Source: DATDIC01 sp963764525 (GTDB lineage: Bacteria > Pseudomonadota > Alphaproteobacteria > Acetobacterales > Acetobacteraceae). Taken from it: a stretch of 64,000 bases of DNA. The notes below the pieces were generated by a model that was given only the letters and a program-made list of their open reading frames with translations, was not told the DNA's origin and ran no database searches. The position numbers were made by a program, and so were the translations under genes. Positions 37,868 to 46,661 of the stretch are shown one piece after another. How positions within the stretch are numbered: position 1 is the stretch's first letter; each line of letters starts with the position of its first letter. The stretch is taken from assembly GCA_963764525.1 (NCBI GenBank), contig CAVXTC010000018.1:106191-170190 (forward strand), written 5' to 3'.

Positions 37868-38174
37868 AGACGGTCTCGGCCTCGGCAAGGATGCGGCGAC
37901 GGCGGATGTAGTTGCGGCTCGCCTCGATCGCCGGCCGCTCGACCAGATCGATCGGACGGCCGAGCAGCGATTCAAGCGCTGCCTTGAAGTCGGCGAAAGC
38001 CGCGAGATCGTTCCGCGCGGCTGGTCCGAATGTCACCAGGAAGTCGGCGTCGCTGCGCTGGGGGTCAAAGTCCCCGCCGCGCGCGGCCGATCCGAACACA
38101 TCCAGCCGCGCCACGCCGAGGCGACGGCAAAGCGCGATCACCGAATCGCGCTTTTCAACAAGGTCAGGGTGCAT
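37857..38174 (-). CDS. MntA-like nucleotidyltransferase antitoxin
   Basis: 105 residues from the ATG at 38174 with a GGAAG site. The minimal nucleotidyltransferase motif is complete: FGSAARGGDFDPQRSDADFLV, i.e. GSxxxG followed by DxD. It then has DFKAALESLLGRPIDLVERP and a C-terminal RNYIRRRRILAEAETVYG. In type VII modules MntA adds AMP to HepT and neutralises it. The frame is open upstream on the same strand to 38471; that extension includes part of the dispersed repeat and a helical stretch (RDPEKLLAELDAAEDE) of unknown origin. Confidence 0.8.
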   Translation of the reverse strand: MHPDLVEKRDSVIALCRRLGVARLDVFGSAARGGDFDPQRSDADFLVTFGPAARNDLAAFADFKAALESLLGRPIDLVERPAIEASRNYIRRRRILAEAETVYGG

Positions 38175-38397
38175 GCGCGTCTTCCATACCAACGCCGCTG
38201 TAAGGATGGCCTTCACCTGATCCCGTGGGCGCACGGTCTCGTCTTCGGCCGCATCCAGCTCGGCCAGCAATTTTTCCGGGTCCCGGTAGTCCTCCTCAAT
38301 CGTACGGAGATTCCTGATGTCGGCGCCAACGGAATATTCGTTGTGTAATGCCAAGCGGCGAGAGGTTGACGTACGCGAGAGGCTCGCGGCCTCGATG

Positions 38398-38464
38398 TAG
38401 GGCAGATAAGCGCAGCGCAATCCGCCGTGACGGCGGCGGAATGCGCTGCGCTTTTCCGCCCTAC
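38398..38464. repeat. Dispersed palindromic repeat, copy 3
   Basis: Arms TAGGGCAGATAAGCGCAGCG and CGCTGCGCTTTTCCGCCCTA flank a GC-rich loop with CCGCCGTGACGGCGG. It lies inverted relative to copy 2, with flanking similarity continuing on the left side (CTCGCGGCCTCGATGTAGGG). It separates the restriction-enzyme relic from the mntA-hepT pair. Confidence 0.8.
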
Positions 38465-38467
38465 CGT

Positions 38468-38638
38468 TCACGCATGACCGGCCGTGGAAGAGTCACTCTT
38501 TTCGACGTTTGGTCTGACAAGCTTCCCGCGCACGGTGATCCGGCACTTGGTGAAGAACACTCCTTCGCGGATTTGGGCCGTCTCGTCCCAGCCCGCGCGA
38601 CGCAGCGCGGGCGTGATGAACTTCCTGCAGATGTCGCG
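38468..38638 (-). pseudogene. Remnant of a type I restriction HsdR-like N-terminus
   Basis: About 56 reverse-strand codons read DICRKFITPALRRAGWDETA, QIREGVFFTKCRITVRGKLV, then an unrelated tail and stop. The CRKFxxPxLxxAGWD and VRGKLV pattern is the start of the helicase/nuclease (R) subunit of type I and related restriction enzymes. The rest of the gene is absent, and a dispersed repeat begins within a few bases of the end. No start codon remains in frame. It indicates a restriction system once occupied this locus. Confidence 0.5.
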
Positions 38639-38663
38639 TTAACCGCCCGTCGTAAGACCGCCC

Positions 38664-39809
38664 TCAGTCTCCGGCCGCCGCGCGCTTCTCGTGCCGGATC
38701 CGCCCCAGCGCCTGCTCGACGTGCCGGCTGAACACGTATTCGGCCGGCCGCTGCCCTTCGAGTGGAATATCCGGCGCCATCGGACCCTCGGTCCGGATGC
38801 CCCGCGCGACCTGAGCCAAAGCTCGCCAGGGCCGTCGCACCGTTTCTGTCACCGCGGTCGCCTCATATCCGGAATGCACCATGCAATCGGCGCATTTCTC
38901 GTAATTGCCGGTGCCGTACTTGTCCCAGTCGGTTTCTTCCATCAGCTCGCGAAACGTCTTCGCATAGCCCTCGCCGAGCAGGTAACACGGTCGCTGCCAG
39001 CCGAAATAGGTCCGTGTCGGGTTGCCCCATGGCGTGCAATGGAAGGTCTGATTTCCCGCCAGGAAGTCCAGGAACATGGAAGACTGGTTGAACGCCCACT
39101 TTCCCTTCCACGAGCCCTTGCCCTGCCGGGCGAAAATCCCGCGGAACAGTTCCTTGGTCTTTCGCCGGTTCAGGAAATGCTGCTGATCCGGCGCCCGCTC
39201 ATACGCATAGCCGGGCGAAACGCTGATCCCATCGACCCCCATCGCCATCACGTCATCGAAGAACCCGGCCATCCGGTCCGGCTCGGCGCCGTCGAACAGG
39301 GTCGCGTTGATGATCACCCGGAATCCGGCGCGCTTGGCCGCCCCGATCGCCGCCACCGCACGGTCGTACACGCCGTCCTGGCAGACAGAGCGGTCATGGT
39401 CCTCCCGGTCGCCATCCAGGTGCACCGACCAGGTGAAGTACGGGCCCGGCTTGAACAGCCCCATCTTCTTCTCAAGCAACAGAGCATTCGTGCACACGAT
39501 CACGAACTTCTTCCGCGCGATCGCGCCTTCGACAACCTGGTCGATTTCGCGGTGCAGCAGCGGCTCGCCACCGGCGATCACCACCACAGGCGCGCCGCAC
39601 TCATCGACTGCCTCCAGGCAGTCCGCCACGGAAAGCCGCTGGTTCAGGATTTCCGCCGGGTAATCGATCTTGCCGCATCCGGCGCAGGCCAGGTTGCAGC
39701 GGAATAGCGGCTCCAGCATCAGCACCAGCGGGTAGCGCTTACGCCCGATCAAATGCTGCTTCACCACATAAGCCCCGACGCGAAGCGCCTGGTTCAACGG
39801 AACGGCCAT
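38664..39809 (-). CDS. hpnH: Adenosyl-hopene transferase HpnH (radical SAM)
   Basis: 381 residues, ATG at 39809. It has the radical-SAM cluster CNLACAGCGK (CxxxCxxC) at about residue 40, GGEPLLHREIDQVVEG, HLDGDREDHDRSVCQDGVYD and a C-terminal domain with HCTPWGNPTRTYFGWQRPCY and CADCMVHSGYEATA. HpnH joins the 5'-deoxyadenosyl group to the hopene skeleton, giving adenosylhopane, the first step toward C35 hopanoids. It is 13 bp downstream of ispH on the same strand. The gene is intact. Confidence 0.93.
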   Translation of the reverse strand: MAVPLNQALRVGAYVVKQHLIGRKRYPLVLMLEPLFRCNLACAGCGKIDYPAEILNQRLSVADCLEAVDECGAPVVVIAGGEPLLHREIDQVVEGAIARKKFVIVCTNALLLEKKMGLFKPGPYFTWSVHLDGDREDHDRSVCQDGVYDRAVAAIGAAKRAGFRVIINATLFDGAEPDRMAGFFDDVMAMGVDGISVSPGYAYERAPDQQHFLNRRKTKELFRGIFARQGKGSWKGKWAFNQSSMFLDFLAGNQTFHCTPWGNPTRTYFGWQRPCYLLGEGYAKTFRELMEETDWDKYGTGNYEKCADCMVHSGYEATAVTETVRRPWRALAQVARGIRTEGPMAPDIPLEGQRPAEYVFSRHVEQALGRIRHEKRAAAGD

Positions 39810-39822
39810 TCTGCGAAATCCT

Positions 39823-40759
39823 TCAGTCTGCGGCGTCGGCCAACTGGGCCGGGAAGCGGAAGCGCACGTCCTCCGCCACCCCGGCATGAGTGGAAATGTC
39901 GATCTCGCCGAACCGGCGCAACCCCTCCAGCACGCCCTGCACCAGCGTCTCCGGCGCGGAGGCTCCGGCGGTGACGCCAACCGATGGCAACCCCCTCGAA
40001 CCACTCCGCCCGCAACGCCCCGGCATCGTCGATCAGGTAGGAAGGCTTGCCAAGTTCCTCACCAATTTCCCGCAAGCGATTGGAGTTGGAGGAATTCTTG
40101 GATCCCACCACCAGGATCGTATCGACCGCCCGCGCGAGTTCCCGCACCGCCTGCTGGCGGTTCTGCGTGGCATAGCAGATGTCACGGACGTCCGGTCCGA
40201 CGATCGCCGGAAACCGCGCCTTCAGGGCGGCGATGATCCCCCTGGTGTCATCGACCGACAGCGTCGTCTGGGTGATATAGGCCAGCTTGTCCGGGTCGCG
40301 CACCGCCAGCCCGTCCACATCGGCCGCGGTCTGCACCAGGTGAACGGTGCCCTCGATCTGCCCGATCGTGCCCTCCACCTCGGCGTGCCCGGCGTGGCCG
40401 ACCAGCACGATGTCCCGCCCTTGAGCGGCGTAGCGACGCCCCTCGTTATGCACCTTGGCGACCAGCGGGCAGGTGGCATCGATGACCGGCAGGCCGCGTT
40501 CGCGGGCCAGTTCCTCGACCCGGCGGGCGACGCCATGGGCGCTGAACACCGTCATCGCGCCGGGCGGGATCTCCGCCAATTCGTCGACGAACACCGCCCC
40601 GCGAGTCCGCAGGTCTTCCACGACGTGCCGGTTGTGCACAATTTCGTGACGTACGTAGATCGGCGGGCCGTATTTCCTCAGCGCCCGCTCGACGATTTCG
40701 ATCGCCCGTTCCACCCCGGCGCAGAAGCCCCGAGGCTGGGCCAGGATCACGCGAAGCAT
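39823..40759 (-). CDS. ispH: 4-hydroxy-3-methylbut-2-enyl diphosphate reductase IspH, one frameshift
   Basis: Reconstructed product of about 311 residues from the ATG at 40759. It has the cluster cysteines in PRGFCAGVERAI, DATCPLVAKVH and DICYATQNRQQA, plus FSAHGV, VGHAGHAEVEGT, the conserved Glu region, and VGSKNSSNSNRLRE. An extra G in a G-run near 39994 breaks the frame after AEWFEG; the downstream frame gives LPSVGVTAGASAPETLVQGV. IspH completes the MEP pathway, making IPP and DMAPP, and is normally essential, so the break is probably a sequence error. It heads the ispH-hpnH transcript. Confidence 0.9.
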
Positions 40760-41124
40760 GCCTTCACTCCTGCCCGAGATACCCAAGCTGCCGAATCGGA
40801 TATCGATTCGCATATGACATGCCCGCCACGGTCCGACAATGCGAGGGTATCGAACGGTTGAACCCCGCAAGCATTGCAAGGATCCGGCGACTGCGGCAAT
40901 GACCGGCAGGATGATGGCCCCGAAGATTGGTTAGCAAAGCGTCTGCTGCGGAGGGCGATGGCGGCGCGCGCACAGCATACGCCGTCACATGTGGCCAATT
41001 TGCAACAGAATTGCCGCTGACTGTGCTCCCCGGCGGCAGGCGGGCGTCCGGCGTGCGATATACCGGGCTTACCCGAGCGGCAATGATCGGGCATCGGGGC
41101 AATGATCGGGTGGGTTCCAGCAGC
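40760..41124. other. Divergent intergenic region between ispH and ispA
   Basis: 365 bp between divergent hopanoid/isoprenoid genes, so promoters for both directions should lie here. The sequence CAATGATCGGG occurs twice, at 41081-41091 and 41100-41110, 19 bp apart, just before the ispA start. It could be a regulator site. The forward frame is open from 40927 into ispA, but its extra N-terminus is not protein-like. No confident -35/-10 pair was recognised. Confidence 0.45.
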
Positions 41125-42030
41125 ATGCGGGCGATGTGGGCAGGCATCGATCTTCCGGCCGAACTGGCGCGAGTGGCCGGTCTGGTTGAAGCGGCGCTCG
41201 ACGCGCTGCTGCCCCGGCCGGAGGGGCCGGAGGCGCGGCTGGCCGAGGCGATGCGCTACGCGGCGCTGGGTGGAGGCAAGCGAGTGCGCGCTTTCCTCAC
41301 GGTGGAAAGTGCCGCGTTGTTCGCGGTTTCCGAGACCTGTGCTGCCCGTGTCGCGGCTGCCGTGGAGATGCTGCACGCCTACTCGCTCGTGCATGACGAC
41401 CTGCCGGCAATGGACGACGACGACCTCCGCCGCGGCAAGCCCTCGACCCACCGGGCCTTCGATGAAGCCACCGCCATCCTGGCCGGCGACGCCTTGCAGG
41501 CGCGCGCGTTCGAGGTGCTGGCCGAACCGGACACCCACTCGGACCCACAGGCGCGCTGCGAGCTGGTCAGTGCGTTCGGCGCCGCCGTGGGCGCCCGTGG
41601 GATGGTGGGCGGCCAGATGATCGACATGGCAACCGAAGGCGAACAGCTCGATGCGCACCAGATCACCCGACTGCAGGCGCTCAAGACCGGCCGGCTGATC
41701 CAGTTCAGCGCCGAGGCCGGCGCCATTCTCGGGCGCGTTCCGATGGCCCAGCGCCATCTGCTCGCCGCATACGGCCGCGACCTTGGGGCGGCGTTCCAGA
41801 TCGCCGATGACCTGCTGGACGCCGAAGGCACCAAAGAGGAGACTGGCAAGACCGTCAGAAAGGACTCGGCCGCCGGAAAAGCCACCATGGTTGCGGTGCT
41901 CGGGCCGGAGCGCGCGCGCGCCCAGGCCGAGCTGCTGGCCGGCCAGGCGGCCGGCCATCTTGAAAGTTTTGGTGAGCGGGCGCGGCTGCTGCGTTCGCTG
42001 GCGCTTTATGTCGTGTCCCGTCGGAGCTGA
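41125..42030 (+). CDS. ispA: Polyprenyl synthetase, farnesyl-diphosphate synthase type
   Basis: 301 residues from the ATG at 41125 (MRAMWAGIDLPAELARVAGL). It has YAALGGGKRVRAFL, the first Asp-rich motif HDDLPAMDDDDLRRGKP, GGQMIDMATEG, and the second Asp-rich motif QIADDLLDAEG. It condenses IPP with DMAPP and GPP to farnesyl diphosphate, the substrate for squalene and hopene synthesis. The short spacing to dxs (4 bp) shows an operon. It is intact. Confidence 0.88.
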   Translation: MRAMWAGIDLPAELARVAGLVEAALDALLPRPEGPEARLAEAMRYAALGGGKRVRAFLTVESAALFAVSETCAARVAAAVEMLHAYSLVHDDLPAMDDDDLRRGKPSTHRAFDEATAILAGDALQARAFEVLAEPDTHSDPQARCELVSAFGAAVGARGMVGGQMIDMATEGEQLDAHQITRLQALKTGRLIQFSAEAGAILGRVPMAQRHLLAAYGRDLGAAFQIADDLLDAEGTKEETGKTVRKDSAAGKATMVAVLGPERARAQAELLAGQAAGHLESFGERARLLRSLALYVVSRRS

Positions 42031-42034
42031 TCGA

Positions 42035-43975
42035 ATGTGCCCTGTGAACACCCCGCTCCTGGACCGCGTTCGGGTGCCGGCCGACTTGCGCAATTTCTCG
42101 CCCGAGCAGTTGCGCCAGTTGGCTGATGAACTGCGCGCCGAGATCATCGACGTGGTGTCCGTCACCGGCGGCCATCTCGGCTCCGCGCTTGGCGTGGTGG
42201 AGCTCACGGTGGCGTTGCACGCGGTGTTCGACACCCCGCATGACCGGCTGCTGTGGGACGTCGGGCACCAGGCCTACCCGCATAAGGTGCTGACGGGACG
42301 GCGCGACCGCATCCGCACCCTGCGTCAGGGCGGCGGCCTGTCCGGCTTCACCCGCCGGGCGGAAAGTGAATATGACCCGTTTGGCGCGGCCCATTCGTCC
42401 ACCTCGATCTCCGCCGGGCTCGGCATGGCGGTTGCGCGCGATCTGAAGGCCGCCCGCGGCCAAAAAGACGACCGCAACGTCATCTGCGTGATCGGCGACG
42501 GTGCGATGAGCGCCGGCATGGCCTATGAGGCGATGAACAACGCCGGCGACCGGCGCTCCCGCCTGATCGTCGTGCTGAACGACAACGACATGTCGATCGC
42601 CCCGCCGGTCGGGGCCATGAGCGCCTATCTGTCGCGGCTGATGTCGTCGCGCAGCTTCCTGTCGCTGCGCGACCTTGGCATCAAGATGGCCAAGCGCTTC
42701 CCGCGCGGGATCGAGCGCACCGCCCGCAAGGCCGAGGAATATGCCCGCGGCATCCTGACCGGCGGCACGCTGTTCGAGGAGCTGGGGTTCTACTATCTGG
42801 GGCCGATCGACGGCCACAACCTGGACCATCTGCTGCCGATCCTGCGCAACGTGCGCGAGGCCGACGAGCAGGGGCCGATCCTGGTCCACGCCATCACCAA
42901 GAAGGGCAAGGGCTACCATTTCGCCGAGAACTCCGAGGACAAATACCACGGCGTTTCAAAGTTCAATGTCATCACCGGCGAGCAGGCCAAGGCGCCGCCT
43001 GGGCCGCCGGGTTACACGAAAGTGTTCGCCGAAGCGCTGATCGCCCAGGCGGAGAAGGATCCCGACATCATCGCCATCACCGCGGCGATGCCTTCCGGCA
43101 CCGGTCTGGACAAGTTCGCCAAGCGGTTTCCCGACCGCTGCTTCGATGTCGGCATCGCCGAGCAGCACGGGGTGACCTTCGCCGCCGGGCTGGCTTGCGA
43201 GGGGATGAAGCCGTTCTGCGCGATCTATTCCACCTTCCTCCAGCGCGCCTACGACCAGGTGGTGCATGACGTCGCCATCCAGGGTTTGCCGGTGCGCTTC
43301 GCCATGGACCGCGCCGGCCCGGTGGGAGCCGATGGCGCGACGCATGCCGGCAGCTTCGACCTGGCGTATCTCGGCTGTCTGCCCGGCTTCGTGCTGATGG
43401 CCCCCTCGGACGAGGGCGAACTGGTCCACGCCGTCGCCACCGCGGTGACCATCGGCGACCGGCCGAGCGCATTCCGCTATCCGCGCGGCGAGGGAACCGG
43501 TGTTGCGCTGCCGGCCGTCCCGGAGATCTGGCCGATCGGCAAGGGCCGGCTGCTGCGGCAGGGCAACAGCATCGCCATCCTGTCGCTGGGCACGCGGCTG
43601 GCGGATTCGCTGCGGGCCGCCGACGAACTGGCGGCCCGCGGTCTGCCGGCCACCGTCGTCGATGCGCGATTCTCCAAGCCCCTGGACACCGCGCTGATCG
43701 AGCAGCTTGCCCGCCACCATGAGGTGCTGATCACCGTCGAGGAAGCGGCCATCGGCGGGTTCGGCGCTGCGGTGCTGCACCATCTGGCCTGGAAAGGGCT
43801 GCTGGATGGCGGATTGAAGGTTCGCCCCATGGTATTGCCGGACGTCTTCATCGATCATAACTCGCAGGCGAAGCAGCTTGCCGAGGCCGGACTCACCGCC
43901 CGGGACATCGTCGCCGCAGCGATCGGCGCGCTGGGGCTGGACACGGCCCGCATCGAGGCGGCGACGGGCGGATGA
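42035..43975 (+). CDS. dxs: 1-deoxy-D-xylulose-5-phosphate synthase
   Basis: 646 residues, ATG at 42035 with a GGAG site. It has the thiamine diphosphate motifs GDGAMSAGMAYEAMNNAG and NDNDMSIAPPVGAMSAYLSR, GHLGSALGVVELT at the N-terminus, GIAEQHGVTFAAGLA with the catalytic Glu, and the transketolase C-terminal domain (GDRPSAFRYPRGEG). It makes DXP from pyruvate and glyceraldehyde 3-phosphate, the first and often rate-limiting MEP step. Its place in the hopanoid operon is typical of hopanoid-rich alphaproteobacteria. The frame is intact. Confidence 0.94.
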   Translation: MCPVNTPLLDRVRVPADLRNFSPEQLRQLADELRAEIIDVVSVTGGHLGSALGVVELTVALHAVFDTPHDRLLWDVGHQAYPHKVLTGRRDRIRTLRQGGGLSGFTRRAESEYDPFGAAHSSTSISAGLGMAVARDLKAARGQKDDRNVICVIGDGAMSAGMAYEAMNNAGDRRSRLIVVLNDNDMSIAPPVGAMSAYLSRLMSSRSFLSLRDLGIKMAKRFPRGIERTARKAEEYARGILTGGTLFEELGFYYLGPIDGHNLDHLLPILRNVREADEQGPILVHAITKKGKGYHFAENSEDKYHGVSKFNVITGEQAKAPPGPPGYTKVFAEALIAQAEKDPDIIAITAAMPSGTGLDKFAKRFPDRCFDVGIAEQHGVTFAAGLACEGMKPFCAIYSTFLQRAYDQVVHDVAIQGLPVRFAMDRAGPVGADGATHAGSFDLAYLGCLPGFVLMAPSDEGELVHAVATAVTIGDRPSAFRYPRGEGTGVALPAVPEIWPIGKGRLLRQGNSIAILSLGTRLADSLRAADELAARGLPATVVDARFSKPLDTALIEQLARHHEVLITVEEAAIGGFGAAVLHHLAWKGLLDGGLKVRPMVLPDVFIDHNSQAKQLAEAGLTARDIVAAAIGALGLDTARIEAATGG

Positions 43976-43982
43976 CGTGTCG

Positions 43983-45188
43983 ATGGCCGTCGCGGCCGCC
44001 GCCGTGGCGTTTGCCGCGTTTGCCGTGCTGCAGTGCGTCGCCGGCTGGATTGCGGTGGTGCGGTTTGCCGCGCGGCCTCGTTCTCCGGCCCGCGCCCGAC
44101 CGGCGATCAGCGTCCTGAAGCCGCTGCACGGCGACGAGAAGCTGCTGGAACCGGCGCTGGAATCGCTCTGTCGCCAGAGCTACCCGGCCTTCCAGGTTGT
44201 GTTCGGCGTGGAGGATCCCGCCGATCCGGCTGCTGGCGTCGTGCGGCGGCTGCAATCGCGGTTTCCCGGGCGTGATCTGGCCTTGGTGGTCGATCCGACG
44301 CAGCACGGCCGCAACCGCAAGGTCGGCAACCTGATCAACATGCTTCCGACCGCCCGGCACGACGTGCTGGTGATCGCCGATTCCGATCTGCACGTCGCCC
44401 CGGACTACCTGGAGCGACTGGCCGCCGCCCTGGAGCAGCCGGGTGTCGGGCTGGTCACCACGCTATACACCGGGCTGCCGGCGGGACAGTGGCTGCCGAC
44501 CGTGCTGGGGGCGACGCAGATTACCCACTGCTTCCTGCCGGCCGTGCTGCTGGGCCGGGCGATGGGCCGTCAGGACTGCCTGGGCGCCACCATGGCGCTG
44601 CGGCGCGACACGCTGGTGCGCATCGGTGGCTTTGCCGCGCTGGTCGGGCATCTTGCCGACGACAACGCGCTCGGCCGGCTGGTGCAGGGCGTAGGACTGG
44701 CCGTCGGCTTGGCGGATACGGTGCCGCTGACGACCGTACCGGAAGACCGGCTATCCGCCCTGTTCCGCCATGAGCTGCGCTGGGCGCGCACGATCCGTGC
44801 CCTGACGCCGGCGCCGTTCGCCGCCTCGATCCTGCAGTATCCGATCTTTTGGGCGTTGCTCGCTGCCGTCCTGAACCCGTTCCAGCTCTGGCCCTGGGCC
44901 GCGGTTCTTGGCGCCTGGATGGTTCGGGCCGCGACCGTGCTCGGCATCAATCGGGCATTGAACGGGCTTGTCGTCCGCCCCTCCGGCGCTGCGACAGAGA
45001 GCCTGGTGCAAGGCGCGGCGGTTGAGGGTGTTGCCGCGGCGCCGCCCCTCTGGCTTCTGCCGCTGCGCGAGCTTATGTCCGTCGCCGTGATGATCGCCAG
45101 CTATGCCGGGCTGCGGGTGGAGTGGCGCGGCTATACCCTGCACGCCGATGGCCCGGCCAAGCCGGCCGGCTGCCTGGAGAGGGACTGA
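43983..45188 (+). CDS. hpnI: Hopanoid glycosyltransferase HpnI
   Basis: 401 residues from the ATG at 43983 (a GTG at 43977 is also in frame). It has an N-terminal membrane helix, then a GT2 domain of the ceramide glucosyltransferase type: ISVLKPLHGDEKLLEPALES, IADSDLHVAPDYLERL, TLYTGLPAG, DCLGATMALRRDTLVRIGGF and RHELRWARTIRAL (QxxRW-like). C-terminal transmembrane segments follow. HpnI transfers N-acetylglucosamine to bacteriohopanetetrol. It follows dxs by 7 bp and is intact. Confidence 0.9.
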   Translation: MAVAAAAVAFAAFAVLQCVAGWIAVVRFAARPRSPARARPAISVLKPLHGDEKLLEPALESLCRQSYPAFQVVFGVEDPADPAAGVVRRLQSRFPGRDLALVVDPTQHGRNRKVGNLINMLPTARHDVLVIADSDLHVAPDYLERLAAALEQPGVGLVTTLYTGLPAGQWLPTVLGATQITHCFLPAVLLGRAMGRQDCLGATMALRRDTLVRIGGFAALVGHLADDNALGRLVQGVGLAVGLADTVPLTTVPEDRLSALFRHELRWARTIRALTPAPFAASILQYPIFWALLAAVLNPFQLWPWAAVLGAWMVRAATVLGINRALNGLVVRPSGAATESLVQGAAVEGVAAAPPLWLLPLRELMSVAVMIASYAGLRVEWRGYTLHADGPAKPAGCLERD

Positions 45189-45195
45189 CCCCGAG

Positions 45196-46623
45196 ATGAT
45201 GAAAACGCTGTTCCTGCAACCCCCGTCGTTCAACGGGTTCGATGGCGGCGCCGGCTCCCGGTACCAGGCCCGGCGCGAGATCCGGTCCTTCTGGTATCCG
45301 ACCTGGCTGGCCCAGCCGGCTGCGCTGGTTCCGGGCAGCCGGTTGATCGACGCGCCTCCGGCCCGGCTGGGCATGGAGCCGGTGCTGGCCGAGGCGCGGG
45401 GGCGGGAGTTATGCGTGATCCACACCTCGACGCCCTCCTTCGCGTCGGACGTGCGGGTCGCGGCAGCGCTGAAGGAGGCGAACCCGGCGCTGAAGATCGG
45501 CTTCGTCGGCGCCAAGGTTGCGGTGCAGCCGGAGGAAAGCCTGAAGCAGGGCGCGCCGATCGACTTCGTGGCGCGCAACGAGTTCGACTTCACGGTGAAG
45601 GAAATCGCCGAGGGGCGCGACTGGAACGCGGTGGACGGCATTTCCTGGCGCAACGCCTCCGGCGCGATCGTGCATAACAAGGACCGGGCGATCCTGGAGG
45701 ACATGGACCAGCTACCATTCGTTACCGAGGTGTATAAGCGCGACTTGCGCATCGAGGATTATTTCATCGGCTATCTGCTGCATCCGTACGTGTCGCTGTA
45801 CACCGGGCGCGGCTGCAAGTCGCGCTGCACGTTCTGCCTGTGGCCGCAGACGGTGGGCGGGCACCGGTATCGGGTGCGCTCGCCGGGCCACGTGGCGGAG
45901 GAGATCCGGCTGGCGAAGTCGTATTTCCCCCAGGTGAAGGAGTTCTTTTTCGACGACGATACTTTCACCGACAACCTGCCGCGCGCCGAGGCGATCGCCC
46001 GCGAGTTGGGTCGGCTGGGTGTTGCGTGGTCGTGCAACGCCAAGGCGAACGTGCCGCGCGAAACGTTGAAGGTGCTGAAGGATAACGGGCTGCGGCTGCT
46101 GCTGGTCGGCTACGAGAGCGGCAACCAGCAGATCCTGTACAACATCAAGAAGGGCATGCGGATCGAGGTGGCGAAACGCTTCACCCGCGACTGCCACGAG
46201 CTGGGCGTGAAAATCCACGGCACCTTCATCCTCGGCCTGCCCGGCGAAACGCAGGAGACGATCGAGGAGACGATCCGGTTTGCGACGGAAATCAATCCGC
46301 ACACCATCCAGGTGTCGCTGGCGGCGCCCTATCCCGGCACGTTCCTGTACGATCAGGCGGTGGAGAACGGCTGGTTGGATGCGTCCCATGCCGAGCTGGT
46401 CGATGATCACGGCATTCAGATCGCGCCGCTGCATTACCCGCATCTGACCCACACCGAGATTTTCGACAACGTCGAGACGTTCTACAAGCGGTTCTACTTC
46501 CGCGCGCCGAAGATCGCGTCGATCGTCAACGAGATGGTGCGCAGCCCGCAGATGATGAAGCGGCGGCTGCGGGAAGGGGTGGAGTTCTTCCGGTTCCTGC
46601 GGGAGCGGCACGAGGCGGCTTGA
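45196..46623 (+). CDS. hpnJ: Hopanoid biosynthesis radical SAM protein HpnJ
   Basis: 475 residues, ATG at 45196. It has an N-terminal B12-binding-like domain (MMKTLFLQPPSFNGFDGGAG; VCVIHTSTPSFASDV-type segment) and a radical-SAM domain with GRGCKSRCTFCLWPQTVGG (CxxxCxxC), FFFDDDTFTDNLPRAE and GTFILGLPGETQETIEET. HpnJ is needed to convert the bacteriohopanetetrol glucosamine to the cyclitol ether. It is last in the ispA-dxs-hpnI-hpnJ run. hpnK, the deacetylase that usually follows, is not in this window. The frame is intact. Confidence 0.9.
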   Translation: MMKTLFLQPPSFNGFDGGAGSRYQARREIRSFWYPTWLAQPAALVPGSRLIDAPPARLGMEPVLAEARGRELCVIHTSTPSFASDVRVAAALKEANPALKIGFVGAKVAVQPEESLKQGAPIDFVARNEFDFTVKEIAEGRDWNAVDGISWRNASGAIVHNKDRAILEDMDQLPFVTEVYKRDLRIEDYFIGYLLHPYVSLYTGRGCKSRCTFCLWPQTVGGHRYRVRSPGHVAEEIRLAKSYFPQVKEFFFDDDTFTDNLPRAEAIARELGRLGVAWSCNAKANVPRETLKVLKDNGLRLLLVGYESGNQQILYNIKKGMRIEVAKRFTRDCHELGVKIHGTFILGLPGETQETIEETIRFATEINPHTIQVSLAAPYPGTFLYDQAVENGWLDASHAELVDDHGIQIAPLHYPHLTHTEIFDNVETFYKRFYFRAPKIASIVNEMVRSPQMMKRRLREGVEFFRFLRERHEAA

Positions 46624-46661
46624 GCCTTGCGGTCGGCCGACAAAACAAGCAGAGTCCAGCC

